64,000 nt of DNA from assembly GCA_029204225.1 (NCBI GenBank), contig CM055092.1, forward strand, positions 17,417,921 to 17,481,920, written 5' to 3'. Under the pieces are notes generated by a model, which was given only the letters and a program-made list of their open reading frames with translations, was not told the DNA's origin and did not search any database. The stretch comes from Diphasiastrum complanatum (taxonomy: Eukaryota; Streptophyta; Lycopodiopsida; Lycopodiales; Lycopodiaceae). Every line of letters starts with the position of its first letter. Position 1 is the first letter of the stretch. The position numbers and the translations under genes were made by a program. This document shows positions 45,490-58,390 of this stretch, in pieces.

Positions 45490-46285
45490 TGGGTTGAATT
45501 TGCAGTCGTATGCAGAATGCCCTTTCTTCTTGCAGTGCCTGCAAGGTATTGCTAGATTGAACCAGCATTTGTTGATTTGTGGTTTGTGGCAGTGATCGCA
45601 GGAAGAAGATTGTTGATTTGAGGACTCCGTCTTTTCAAATCTTGGCTTGTTTTTGTTCTTCTTCTTTCCTTTTGTGAAGAGAGCCTTCTCTTGATCACTG
45701 CTTCCCTCTCCTTCGTCTCTCATCAGTCTCTCATCAGCGACAAGACTGACTGCTTTGTCGAATGTCATATCTGGTAGACTCAGTATGAGCATTCTCAGCG
45801 GTCGATAGGACGTCGGTAGAGATTTCATGAAGTACATCAGCGGTTGTGGTGCTGGGATCTGGTGCTCCTATCCAGATGCAGCGAGTTGAGCAAAGATCGT
45901 TTTGATCTTCTCAACGTGCTGATCTAACTAGCTGCCATCCCACCATATGGATTGCAGCTGATTGTGAAGGTGCATGACTGAAGCTACAGTCTACACTTCA
46001 TACTTCTGCTTTAATCTTTCCCATGCTGCATGGCTGCTTTTGCAGTCTTCAATCTGCATGAGTAGATCTTCATTTATGGACGAAACAATGATCGCCATTG
46101 TGCGCTCATCCTTTTTGATCCATTCAGCTCTCCTCAGGTCTCTCTCTGGAGGCTGCACCTCTGAAAGCTCGGTCACCGACCAGATGCCTTCACCCTTCAG
46201 GAGTGTTTTGATTTTGAATTTCCAGATTCTGTAATTTTGCACCATCAAGACTGATTGCTACTTTGGTCTGGATTGTCGTAGCCAT
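45490..46285 (-). pseudogene. copia-3 gag
   Basis: ATG at 46285. One extra A near 46230 shifts the frame relative to copia-1; the main frame then continues from 46248 (IWKFKIKTLLKGEGIW). TAG codons at about 45931 and 45870 replace CAG of copia-1. The first zinc knuckle is broken (CDHCHKPQINKC, histidine lost), the second is intact (CRHCKKKGHSAYDC). Followed by a lysine-rich stretch. Confidence 0.85.
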
Positions 46286-46350
46286 ATTGTGTTGTCTGGA
46301 AGAATCACTGCTGGGATATCAGTAGTGATAACCTGTAGGCTTTGATACCA

Positions 46351-47136
46351 TGTCGTGGAAGCTTTTTCGTTTCGTGTTCGTCCTCTCTCTTCTGATTCAC
46401 GAACAATTTTCTGTCTTTCAATTTTCTTTTCTTGCGGAAGCTCTTACCGGATCCCAGACACTCGACTACGCATCACAGAACATATTTTATCCTAGCAATC
46501 AAGAGACACAGCACAAGGCCAAGAGATACACGAAATAGAGCGACTATATTGTCAGTTTGGTTTTCGAACGAGATCGTCAGTGTCTCGCTCGTTGGCGGAA
46601 TGACTCTTTGCTCTTTCGTTGTGTTCAGCTCGTTGACAGACTTTCATGCACAACTATGGTATTTTTGCTTTCTTACTCTATCCACTACGTCTCTCTTTGT
46701 TTCTTACAGATCTCTGTAAAATTCTCATTACTTTTTCTCTCTCTCTTTGGTTATGATCCATAGATGATTGTTTATACCTCTACTGTGTGGAGTTTACAAG
46801 ATAGCTAAACGTAGAATCACAAGACTACTTAATGCTAATCAACTAGTTAGTTAGTCTCTGTCGCTGCTATTCGTTTCAGTTGGGCATGAAGCCCGTTGAG
46901 CTGCCAGCTGGCAGCACAAAAGATTTCTCTTCGTGTGTTTTCGTTCTATTTGTTTCTTTTCGTAGTTTTCGTTTTGCGTCCATTTTGCGCTTTGCGGTCC
47001 TGGAGGTGTGTTTACGATTCATGATTGATTTGCGTGCTTCGAGTCAAAGACACGTTGACTGTCACGAATTTTTCTCGTTCAACCTTTGTGTCTTGTTCGT
47101 GATGCAACAAAGTTGCAGGAGTTCACCATTTCTGAC
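46351..47136 (-). repeat. copia-3 5' LTR
   Basis: Read on the minus strand it starts TGTCAGAAATGG at 47136 and ends CTTCCACGACA at 46351, next to the primer site TGGTATCAAAGC. Similar throughout to the copia-1 LTRs. Confidence 0.93.
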
Positions 47137-47835
47137 AACTCTAACATCAAAATGATGCAAACCAATGTAGCTAGTCTTACCATATCTTGACAATTTGCAC
47201 ACATCCACATGAAATTGCTCAAACATGAGATAGAAGGAGTAAAGTAAACTTGAACAACACTTTTTTGCTGCTCCTTTGACCTTACTTGAGTCTTCAAACA
47301 CCTGCAAAAATAGATCCAAAACATCTTTTCCAAATGACCATCCTTTGATGCTCTTGACTAGCTCCAAATGGCCACTTTTCCTTTTGTGTTGTTGAAGCCC
47401 TTTGAGACCAACCTCTTGATCTTCCACTTGAACATCAAAGCCATTGACTAAGACATTTTTTCTAGATCTATTAGTTGATTTTCCAGCATGAAAACCATGA
47501 GAACCAATATCCACTTGCATAGCATCATCTACACAAGAATATTCTCCAAAACATGTGAGTAAAACAAAGTGTGTCACTTCCACTTGCTAACCTTTCTCTT
47601 GATCATCAAATATATCAAAGATATGAATATCTTTAGAATTGAACCTCTGGGAATACTCCCTCTCAAACATATCATCTAGATCCAACAAGATCTCATTAAT
47701 GCTTGATCTGAAATTTTCACAAAGATTAGTGAAAACAATGCCACCATCATAAATCAAAAGATAGATTCCAAACTTTCCATCCAACATGAAGTAGAGTAGG
47801 TGAAGATGAGTATCAAACCTAATAAATCTAGCCAT

Positions 47836-48401
<566 letters not shown>

Positions 48402-48677
48402 AAGACTTTCTCTTTTTTTTTACATTCTTTTTTACCCAAGTGGCATTTTCAACAAGCTGATCCCTCCACTTAACTAAATATTTTTTATATAGGGTGTAAC
48501 ATGTCTGAGTCTCTCTACAATCAAGAATGTTTATTACTTACATTCTTCTCTATCGCTTCCTGCTGGCTGGCTTTCTATGGAAAATAGCCTTTGCTCGGGT
48601 CCATTTTCTGCATTGACTTGCTCTAAGGTCATCCCTTTTGTAGCAAGGTAATAATTATTCTTCTGGTTATAGTCTTC

Positions 48678-51437
48678 CTAGAATGATAGACTAGGATAAC
48701 CTTCCAATCCTTGATTTTCCAATGGTGCAAGGTGGTTATCAATCAATGTATTATTCTCAAGATGAGTGTACCAACTATCTTCAGACAATATTTCAGACAT
48801 CTCAGTAGAAGGAACAGCTAGTGAGAGGACTGTGTATGTATATTCTGGAAATTTTTCTTTAATGTACAGTTGTTGAATGGACAAAAGGGCATATGAAATA
48901 AGAGAACCAATATTTACATAATTGTAAGTATGGTATGGTCTGGTTATTGGATTAGTGGAGCGAAGTATATTATTTGTTTTGACTTCCTCCAAATAATGAG
49001 AATAGTTAGCTTCCCAATCTGTGTAGATTTCTCACAGATCAGGGAATAACAGCTGATTGGAAATTATGGAAGGAATTAGATTAGGGTTGAGGACAACTTC
49101 TTTAACTTCAAAAATGTTAATTGAATCTAGTTTATTTTGATACTCATCCAGAGCTGGAAAAATATTGTTTTCAAATGTTTTCAGATATTCTAAAATATAT
49201 ATATATAGAGAGATCCTGTAACAACATGAATATAGTTAGTTTGCACATTGAACTTGTTCTGAACAATGGCAAGAGCAAGGATACCTTTTTGGTGCATTGT
49301 TAGTTTGGCCCAAAAAGAGTTTAGGTTAGAAAAAGTCCAAGGGCTTTCCCATTGTTCTTTTGTATAACCAAAAAGTTTAGGTAAAAGAAGGTAATCCATT
49401 TTCCACTGGAGTTCTGGACTACAAAAAGGTGGAAGAAAAAATGTTAGTTCTTGCTGGAATGTCTGAAATTATGTCTTCAATAGTGAGTACACTACCTTGC
49501 TCTTCCTTTCAACAACTCCACTGTGTGACGCTTTAGCTTGTTGCGGACTAATTGCTAGTATTGTTGATTGGTCTGCAGCAGCTGTGTCTCTGGTTGCTAT
49601 CGGCTTCTCAGCATCCTCAGGATCAGTCTGCACCTCTTGATCTTTCTAGATTTGCTTGAAAATTATGTCTGTCTAGATGGCCTTTTCTGATATAGCTTTG
49701 GCTGGATCATCCGTCTGCGTAGACTAGTCCTGGCACTGGGCTAGTTCTTCCTCTTCAAAATTTTGGATTTGGCTTGATTGGAACTTAGTCTCTTCCAGTT
49801 CTTCTTTTAATTTTTCGTATGCAACCATCTGAGGTTGCAGAAATTGCAGCTGGAAGATTTGGATCATTCTTTCTTGGATTTCCTTTCAAGCTGTTGGGTC
49901 GATCCTATATCTACCATGAGATATACAGGCTCCCAATGTGACTTTGGCACTTATCTGCCATAAAATTGTCTCTTCGACCTGACTCTTATATATTTGGTTG
50001 TCTTTCTTCAACATATCTGTAGAATTCTACAGCTGAACAACACAGTCTTAGATTGCCTTTGCTCTGCTTCGGCATTCTCCTTGTCGGTGATAGCATTGCT
50101 GAGTTTGTCACTCAACTCCTTGTTACTGCTCTGCAGGGTGGCTCGTATGTGTCTTTCTCCTACAAAGAAGCCTACAGGGTCTGCATCTGCTACTTGAGTA
50201 ATAAATTTTTATTTTCAAAAGCATTGGACTGCTCTTGAATTACCTCAAGTACTTCCAGCGTAGCATCTTGTCTTCCTTTTGCTTCTTCGAGGGCTATGTC
50301 TTTTCTGCTCAACTCTTCTTGGGCTGCTTCAAGCTCTTCACTCTTATGTGACAGCTCAGCCTTGATTTCCTCCAGCTCTGCATTTTTCTAAATTAGGTCT
50401 ATTCAGAGGGAATCGTACTTCGAGCCAAGGTTCCTGAAGACTTTCTCTAGGCTGATGAAATGATGAATAGCTAGCTGCTTATGTGTTTGACAACATTGTA
50501 CCAAAAATCTTCTTATGTAATTCTACATCGAGTATTGGTGCCTCGACATCACTTTCACTTTCTGTTGAATATCAAAAATTCGATCTTCTTCTTGTTGTGT
50601 TGGCTCCTGCGGAATATCATCTTGATACTGCTCCTGCTCACCAACATCTTCTATTTCTTATGCTTCTTCCTTGCTCCTTTCTGCACTGGACAACGGCTTA
50701 TACTATGATGAAGGAGAGCATCCTCACCGATCTCTTTTGGTGTTGGCTTGATGATGATGGTGCCTTTTCTGTGGTGGTTGCCTTTGATGCTTGCATTTGG
50801 GATTCAGCCTCAATTGAAGGGACTAGCTTTGGCAGTACCGATGCAATTCTAATATCTTCCTGCACTGTTAACACACCAGCATGCATAGGATTCCAATCTG
50901 CAAACCAAGCCTGGAAAATTGACTAATTCTTACTAATTTATAGAATTGCTTAAAAGCAATCAGTCCGAAGGCAATGGGTTCTCCGTTCAGGGCTCTCAGC
51001 AGGTATCCCATATTTGTATTAGAAATGGTGTACTCTTGCTCCGGTAAGAATATAGAGGCAAGAGCAAATCAAACAAAGCTTTTGAGATTAGGGTCTCTGA
51101 TATAGGAGAGTTTATATTCCCGTTTCTCAAGATAAGCTTCTTCCTGAAACACTCCACTCTCAGTGATGAAGTCTGGCTTTGTAGCAGGCATACTGCCATC
51201 CATAGACAAACCTAAGGCACGATAGTAAAATCCTTCTATAATAATAATCTCTTGATTTCGGACAGTGGTGGAATTATGTCCTTTTGTCTCGTTCAAATTG
51301 CGGATCAGCTCATGGCACAAATCCGTAAGGATTACTGATGGATCGAATTGAAGAAGTCCTTCAATTCGTGCTTGTATAGCCAATGGTTGTAAAACTAGTA
51401 AAACTGGCTTTGGGTGCGCTTGAAATACAATTGCCAT
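48678..51437 (-). pseudogene. Decayed long ORF with coiled coil, downstream of Tat-like pol
   Basis: Minus-strand coding-like sequence starts with MAIVFQAHPKPVLLVLQPLA at 51437 and can be followed in mostly one frame, through about a dozen stops, to about 48678. The first 120 residues are intact. A middle stretch (about 50390-50200) is strongly heptad-like (AELEEIKAELSHKSEELEAA), so a coiled coil is likely, and a Glu/Gln-rich acidic patch precedes it. The last parts (MDYLLLPKLFGYTKEQWESP at 49399; EEVKTNNILRSTNP at 48992) are ordinary globular-like sequence. It lies 3' of a minus-strand gypsy pol, where some Tat/Athila elements carry an extra ORF. Function unknown; it could also be the gag of another element. 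Confidence 0.45.
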
Positions 51438-52474
51438 GACGCTTGTAATAGTAAACTAGCGATGGCGGAAGAGAGCTTGATCGTAACAATTCATGAAATC
51501 AAAGCGCAAGAGTGATGGAAAAGTGGTAGCGAAAAAACAGAAGTGTTTGAGGTTTTTGGTGTATTGATGGTATATTGGCGGATTAGACCAATATTATATG
51601 AAAGCATGTCCTTCGTTTTGAAGGTACTTACTCAATAATAAAGTATCTGTCCTAAAAACAAACAAAAATAAACAAATAAATAAATAATAAAGAAAATACA
51701 CAGATGCTTTGCTCAGTTTGCAAAAGTTCAGCTCAGTATTTGTGAGTATTGAACTGCGAAAATAATAATATACACAATCTATGAAACAATGCGTGATATT
51801 GGAAGCGAATATTGTCGCTTTCTTCATTAAAATATATGGGTGAAAAAATGTATGAGAAAATATATCGGCAAAAAATGAGATGGTGTCAGGTTTTTTGCAT
51901 ATTTCCACTATGCTGGCGACATGAAAACATGATGAAAACAAAGGTATGTGCAAGATGATATGCAACATTCTAGCGGAATGTTATATTTTTTTTGCAATTT
52001 CCCAAAGGTCAAAGCTGGAATGAAGGAAAATCCCAAAAAATGTGAAGGTTGAAGTGTCGCAATTTTCGTGTTCCCAAAAATGGTGGATTTACTTAATATA
52101 CCATATTCGAATATGGTGTCGATTTTTTTCGCAAAAATATAGTGACAACAAGGAAGCGAAGGTGTCGAGTTTTCGCACAAAATACAGCGAAAATAGGAAT
52201 GTAGTAAAAGTTCGCATTTTTCGCACATTTGCAAAGGCAATGGATTGTCAATTGAACAAAATGTAAATAGTGTCGCAAATTTCGCTACAACACATATGGG
52301 CGAAGAATGCGAAGGTGAAAGTATTGCAAATTTTGCAAACTTCGGTGGAAATGATTGACTTTGATGGTCTTTAGAAACTGGATAAAATGTGAATAGTATC
52401 AGAAATTAGTCATAATAGCGCTTCACCCTTGATCCATTTACTCGAGTATCAAGTAAATGTCCTTCAAGATCGGC
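51438..52474. other. Non-coding spacer with TTCGC-type words
   Basis: Between 52040 and 52360 words such as GTGTCGCAA, TTTTCGCA(C/A), GCGAAGGTG and TTCGCTAC recur many times at irregular spacing. The rest (51600-52040) is AT-rich without motif. Confidence 0.5.
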
Positions 52475-54382
52475 TTACTGAAGTGATCCATTGTTAAAAA
52501 CTTCTATGAATTTGTAAGGTCCCATCCATCTGATATGTAGTTTCCCAAGAAACAACATGTGTCTATTATCATACAGAAGCACGTAGTCCCCTCGTTTTAT
52601 TTTTATTTTTTTAATGGATTGGTCAAAAATTTCTTTTCTTTTATTCTGAACTCGTTCAGTCTCGATTAATGAAAGACAACGATCCTCCTCCAGTTGCGTC
52701 AAAGGATATCATCCGCTCCCGGAGACTATCGTGTTCATCCATTCGCTCTTCATTACTAATGTGAAATGTCGGAATATCGAATTCTATTTTTAGTATGGGA
52801 TGCATTCCATACACAAGATATATGGAGTCTGCCTAGTTGTGATCTTTTTAGCAGTTTTGTATGCCCATAATGGTAACTTCTGATCCCAATCAAAAGAATG
52901 CATTTCCGTTACTTTATTCAAAATTTTATACAAAATTCTGTTTGCCCGCTACATAAGCCCATTCACTTTTGGATTATATGGAGTGGTTTGGCGATGTGTA
53001 ATAGAAAATATAACAACATGGCCTCGATGGTCTGATTAAGAAAATGGGTTCCCCTATCGCTAACGAGTTCTAAGGGACATCCTTATCACGTGATAATGTT
53101 TTGGAATAAAAACTTTGCTACAGTCTTAGCATCGTTCTTAACTGTGGCTTCAGCCTCTACCATCTTGGTAGCATAGTTCATGGCAACAAGAATGTAACGT
53201 TGACGAGTGCTTCTGCTAATGACTGTTTCAATTGATCAAAAGCTTGTTGATAGTCTTGTGACCAATGGTACTCAGCAAACTTTTTTAATAAACCTGTTAA
53301 AGGAGTTACTACTATGGCATAATCCTTAATTATCCTACGATAATATCCTACGTGTCCTAGAAAACCTCTAAGCTCTCGTAGATTAGTTGGTTCTAATAAT
53401 TCTAAAAGCATTTTTACTTTTTCGATGTCGGCTTGTATATTGTCCTTCAAAATTTTATGTCCTAACAGGATGCATTTCCTCATCCCAAAGTAACACTTGG
53501 CTGGATGCAACCTAAGAGATGTCTCTTGACATCTTCTCAATGTCTTCTCTAATGCGTCTAAATGGTCTTTAGTTGATGAATAGACACAAAAGTCATCCAT
53601 GAAAATTTCTTAAAACTTCCTTAAAAAATTTTGAACAATATTTGTCATCATACGATGGAATGTGGCAGATGCATTACAAAGACCAAAGGGCATTCGCGTA
53701 TACGCGTACATCCCCCAATCAATGGTAACAGTGGCCTTGGATCTATCTTCCTCTTTGATAAGAACTTGGTTATAACCTGAGAATCTATCTAAAAAGCTAT
53801 AACGTTCATGACCAGCTACCTGGTCAAGAATAGTATCTGTATACGGTAGAGAATGATAATCCTTTGCTGTAGCAGCATTTAGTTCCTAAAATCTTGGCAA
53901 ACTCTATTCTTGCTCATCTTCTTCTTAGGTACTATAACTATTGGTGACACCCACTCACTGCGTAGAACAGGATATATAATACCTGCTCTAAGACATCTAT
54001 CTAATTCATCTTAAACTAACAAGGAATACTTTGGATTCAATCTATATTGGTGCTGCCTAACAGGTATTGTTCCCTAAATAAGATCTATTCTATGTTCGTC
54101 CCATTTAACTAGTATTCCTATTAAATCGTCCATCGACCAAGCAAATATGTTTTGGTATTTCTGAAGAAGTGATATATACTCTTCACGTTCCTGGTCTAAT
54201 TGGTGTTTATATAAATTCAAAATTTTATCTTTATTAAATTTTATTTCTACATAATCTGTTTTATCTACCATCCCTTTGGTCAGGCTTGCTTTGGTTCCAT
54301 CCAGAACTTCCCTCGACTCGGATGATTCCCTACAGACATTAGTCAGAATTGTTGCTCGCTGGTGACGCCTGAAAATCCACAT
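52475..54382 (-). pseudogene. Ty3/gypsy (Tat-like) pol, RNase H largely deleted
   Basis: Minus strand: RT N-terminus (YQNIFAWSMDDL, VRQHQYRLNP, then stops, VSPIVIVPKKK), decayed middle, MDDFCVYSSTKDHLD (active-site region, DD kept), YFGMRKCILLGHKI and LRGFLGHVGYYRR to about 53190. RNase H is cut: AFDQLKQSLAEAL joins at once to the integrase block YILVAMNYATKMVEAEA (about 53195). Integrase goes on with SDRGTHFLNQ (Asp) and a VNGLM-stop-RANR block, where the stop at about 52960 replaces the catalytic Glu. The C-terminal domain (KIKIKRGDYVLLYDNRHMLF, RWMGPYKF) ends at 52475. Well over ten stops. Confidence 0.85.
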
Positions 54383-54709
54383 TAGAGTGACTGAAATTTA
54401 GTAAATCATGAGAAATACGTGTGACGCAGACAGAGCAGTATCGCAAACAGTTACAGATCATACAGAGTGTATTTGCTCAATTGATAAGAAGTAATGCTAT
54501 AAAAGATGACACAAAGTGTTGACCTTATAGGAACAATCACCGGCCTCAATGTCGTTTACCAGCTGTTAAGATGTCAGTTGGGATCCGCTACTGCGTCTCT
54601 ACAGAACGTCGCGAGTTCTAACCTAAATGTGAATTTACAAAGTGCAAATAGGCCTTCACATGAATTTAGGCACTATAGCACATTTACATATATAAAAATT
54701 TAGATAATG
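54383..54709. other. Nothing recognised
   Basis: Short AT-rich interval between the Tat-like pol and copia-5; no motif seen. Confidence 0.4.
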
Positions 54710-55474
54710 TGGGATCATGAGGCTCCACAAAGAGTTATTGACTGCTAAATCCAAAGATCTATCAAGTTCTATAGGCTAGATCTGATCTAGAAACAATGCA
54801 CTATGATTTTAGCAAGAGCAATGGATCTAATAATAAAAAACAAACAAGGGCATCATCACACGTGTGGAGGACAGTCACTGTACAGCAGACTACAACTTGA
54901 GAGCAAAAGTACATTTGCACACAAAACCATTCCAAGCATCAAATTCTAGAATGCCGATGTCTTCATCAACTTTCTATTGATTTGGTTGATCTCTTTATAG
55001 ATCAAGTACTTCCATGAGCTATGTACTATCCAGCAGGCCTTCACACATGTGAAGAGTGCCTTATCATTTAGATCCACCAATAGGAACCAAATGTGCCCAT
55101 TATCCAAAGTTGACTTGTCACACTAGCTAGAAACCAAAAGCTAGTCTCCACAAAAATAGGGATATTCCCTACAAAATAGGATCTAGTGGAATATGTACAT
55201 CTTATCCTCTACAACTTGATCCACACATGTAAACAGCAACTTGACATGTGGGAGCATTTACTCATTCACATGGAAATGCAAGCTAATTTCATGCAAATTG
55301 GTCAAAGAAACTTTTTCTTAGATTCTAGCCACAAATCAAGTTCACAACTATTTACAAGTACATTTTGTACATCCTTTCACATGTGGGAATAGGCTTCACA
55401 CGTGTGAGATCCTATCATGATCATAGATCTCATAATTAATCAATTACATCAAGTTGGAAGTGACAATTTCAACA
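54710..55474 (-). repeat. copia-5 3' LTR
   Basis: Begins TGTTGAAATTG at 55474 after a GAGGCGAAG purine stretch. Includes palindromic words CACACGTGTG (55395, 54856) and CACATGTG (55044, 55378). The low-coordinate end is not exact. Confidence 0.65.
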
Positions 55475-55559
55475 CTTCGCCTCACTTCTAACTTGGTAAG
55501 TCTAATGTACATCTATCTACAATTCCAAGAGCACATCTTAACTTGAAAAATGGATCTTT

Positions 55560-57127
55560 AGGCTATGGCTTAGTTAAGATATCAGCTATGCACTCAGATG
55601 ATGGCACATGATAAAGTTGTACCTCCTTGGATTGCACCATTTCCCTCACAAAGTGATGAGCTATCTCAATATACTTTGTTCTAGCATGGAAGATAGGATT
55701 TGTAGCAATTTGGTGAGATGCTTGATTGTCACAATAGATGTAAGGGGTCTCCTCGGTCTTTAGCATTTGTAATTCCACCAAAATTCTTCTTATCCATAAG
55801 AACTCTTTTTTTGTTGAAGTCAATGTCTTGTACTCGGCTTCACAAGAGGAAAGTGAGATGGTATCTTGCTTTTTGGAAAGCCAAGATATCACTCCTTCAA
55901 AAGGAAAGTGGCAAATGCACTATTCTTGAAATATACATCTAGTCCATTATCCGTTAGTTGACCAACACTAAGCAAATTTTTGGTAATGGATGGAACATAC
56001 AAAATGTTATCAAGATCTATCCTTTTAGATGATCCTAAGCATAATGGAACAGATCTTATGCCATCTATCTTATATTCTTGCTCACTAATAGTGTAGATTG
56101 ATTTCTTAGAATCATTACAAAAAAGTAAAGTAGAAAGGAAATGCTTGTTAAATGACATGTGGGAATTGGGCCCCACTATCAATCCACCATGTCTCTTTGC
56201 TTGATGTTGGTGTAGATGCTACCATCAAGGATGTGTTGAAGCCATCCTCTCCATCCTCCTCTTGTGCAAGATTTCCAGATCCTCATTGCCTTGTGAGATC
56301 TTCTTCTTGTAGCATTCAGAAGCAAAGTGTCCTTTCTTTTCACAAAAGAAACACTTTAGCTTTGCTTTGTTCTTGATCTTCCCTTTGGAGGCAAATCCAC
56401 CATCGTTGATCTCGGCCTCCTTGCCTTGGTTCTTCTTGAATGGATGAGTCTTCTTCTTGCCCTTTGATGTGAAGTTTGCTTTTTCATCACCACCATGTAG
56501 TGACATAGATCCCATTCTTGTCTTGAGGTGTAGCGTCCTACTCTTCTCAGCCACAAGAACATTATGCAACTTATCTATTGGAAGTTGGTCTTGAATAGCA
56601 AAATATTGAACTAGATTAGTGAACTCGTCACCTAGTCCATTCAATATCACTTGTACTAGTTCTTTGCCTTGGATCTTGTCTCCAATAGATCCCAATTCTT
56701 TCTTTAAAGACTTTATCCTTAGGACATATTCTTGTCCACTTTCTCCAATTCCCTTCATGCTTTGGAGTACTTGATTCCTTAGCATGAGTACTCTAGAAGT
56801 GTTGTTGGATTCATAGATACTCTTCAATGAATCCCAAACCTCTTTTGATGAGGCACAAGAAGTCACCTCTATCAAGAGGTCATTGCTTACATTCATCTGT
56901 AGACAGTGTAGGGCCAATCTAGCCCTCTTCTTGTATTTCAATTATTCTTGGGCTTCTTGAGGATCTTCCTCAAATCCAAGAACAACGTCATAGAGGTCAT
57001 GGATCACAAATAGTGATTCCATCCTCACTTTCCAAATGGAATAGTTTGTGAAAGTTAGCCTCTCACTAGATTCTAACAAAAAACCACCCATGGATGACAT
57101 ATTGAACGATTTGCCTATGAGATGCAC
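55560..57127 (-). pseudogene. copia-5 gag-protease joined to RNase H
   Basis: Gag: ERLTFTNYSIWKVRMESLF, a stop at about 56942, RARLALHCLQMNVSNDLLIE (20 residues), SKEVWDSLKSIYES, then knuckle CFFCEKKGHFASEC. The protease keeps W-I-D-S-G near 56190 but is out of frame directly after. The protease tail reads LYVPSITKNLLSVGQLTDNG, then YFKN, and from there runs into SAFATFLL and ISWLSKKQDTISLSSCEAEY (RNase H) with one base lost at the start of ISWL. YCDNQASHQIA and ECIADILTKP complete the RNase H. The deletion end points lie inside related AFA/TTTGCCA sequence. Confidence 0.85.
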
Positions 57128-57682
57128 AAAACTCTCTTGAATAAGAATGATCTAAGATAGATTTCTAGATTTCTATGAAGCTTCTAATCTCATCCCAATC
57201 AACCTAACTTAAGCTTGGATGAAGGTGTAATAGATCTACTCAATAATTCCTAGCAAAATACACACTCAAAGATTAACTCTAGCACCTTCTTGCTTGATTT
57301 CTCTTCACACACTAACATCTGAACAAATCAGCCTTAATGATCTGATCTAATGCTTTAAAATGAAATTCTTCAATGACTCAAACCTCTATTTGATCATTAG
57401 CATTCAATGGATTGAACCTAGATCTAGACAATGCACCAAAAATTATGAATTTTGGACTAGTCTGCAAATTTGTAAACCAAAAACACTATAGAGACTTGAT
57501 TTAAAGGTTGTTGTCCGGTTTCACATATGTGGACAGTACACTTGCAGCCCACAAATCAATCTGGACCAAAAATATTTAAGTTATCACTCTCCTAGAGCTC
57601 GCCCACTCAAGTATAGTTCAAAAACAACACTATGTCAATGATCTTCACAAGTTTTATGGATCATTACATCACTCTTGTACTT

Positions 57683-57695
57683 GGCTCTGATACCA
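57683..57695 (-). other. copia-5 primer-binding site
   Basis: TGGTATCAGAGCC on the minus strand, adjoining AAAATCAACA, the presumed LTR end. Confidence 0.9.
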
Positions 57696-57900
57696 TGTTG
57701 ATTTTCTGAAAAAAAAAAAAGACAATGATTGATTGTACAAATCAATCTACAAGAGTTATTTATTGCTACATCCAAAGATCTATCAAGTTCTATAGGCTAG
57801 ATCTTGATCTAGAAACAATGCACTATGATCTAGCAAGAGCAATGGATCTAATGATCAAAAACAAAGAAGGGTGGCCTCACACATGTGGAGGACAGTCACT

Positions 57901-58290
57901 TTACACTGTTATAAAAAGATGCAACCTCGTGGGAGAAATTATTCTTCTCTCTCTCATCTCATTTCATGCTTATACATGAGTTCTCTTGGGTTCATCTATC
58001 CATTGGTGCACTATATTGATGATATCTTGCAATCTTGTGTGTATAATGCATTATTTTGTTGATATTTGGATCCACACGTGTGAAATATAGTAGTTTACTA
58101 TTATTGTATGGACAGCAACTTCATTTTATCATAATTTTGATGTTTGATTAATATCTTGTTGAGTTTGCATCTCTTTCATTAAGTAGATGTTGATTTTTTA
58201 TATTGCAAATGGTGTAGAGTGTGTTGTCTTTCATACCAAAGATCAATAGGTGATTTTGGATCTTAGTGATTCACAAAATCTTCACACAAC
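57901..58290 (+). repeat. LTR fragment homologous to 11150-11600, opposite orientation
   Basis: From a TTATAAAAAG TATA-like box at about 57910 through a CT-rich leader, CATGAGTTCTCTTGGGTTCA and GATATCTTGCAATCTTGTG, it follows the minus strand of 11600-11150. The join to the copia-5 LTR at about 57900 is sharp. Confidence 0.65.
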
Positions 58291-58390
58291 ACACAAAAAC
58301 AAGCAAAATCCACTCTAAACTACCCCAAAACCACTTAAAACTCACAATAAAAACAACTAAAACATAACTAAACTAGTTAGTAGTAGCTAT

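Larger units (their letters stand above)
41525..47136 (-). mobile_element. Complete but dead Ty1/copia element (copia-3)
   Basis: Minus-strand element of 5612 bp with LTRs at 46351-47136 (5') and 41525-42300 (3'), primer site at 46350-46339, polypurine tract (GAGGGAGT at about 42308-42301), and gag, protease, integrase, RT and RNase H in copia order. Flanked by ACTCC and ACTCT. It is a sister of copia-1; the two align over LTRs and coding parts. Carries its own set of stops and a Gly-to-Glu change in the protease active site. Confidence 0.93.
41198..47835 (-). pseudogene. Unknown repeated ORF, copy B, split by copia-3
   Basis: The minus-strand frame opens at 47835 (MARFIRFDTHLHLLYFML) and is uninterrupted to the copia-3 border at 47137 except for one TAG at 47584. 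Beyond the element it continues at 41519 with VVLAFLASFADRNEANG, CHSFMAKSSSLDD and GHHSHFLFGCCNL to a stop at 41198. The 5-base duplication ACTCC/ACTCT marks the insertion. Without the insert about 340 or more residues would be coded. Related sequence stands at 12040-12660. No family is recognised; it contains Lys-rich and Cys-containing stretches but no catalytic motif. It may be a captured host gene or an element-borne ORF. Confidence 0.45.
54710..57900 (-). mobile_element. Ty1/copia element (copia-5) with internal deletion
   Basis: Minus-strand element: primer site at 57695-57683, gag 57127-56225, protease and start of integrase to about 55920, then directly RNase H 55892-55560. Integrase and RT (about 2.5 kb) are missing. 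The 3' LTR starts TGTTGAAATTGTCACTTCC at 55474 and extends to about 54710. The 5' LTR is represented by 57696-57900, which matches 54720-54890 (ATCTATCAAGTTCTATAGGC and GAGGACAGTCACT blocks). It belongs to the copia-2 family by RNase H and LTR start. Confidence 0.8.
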
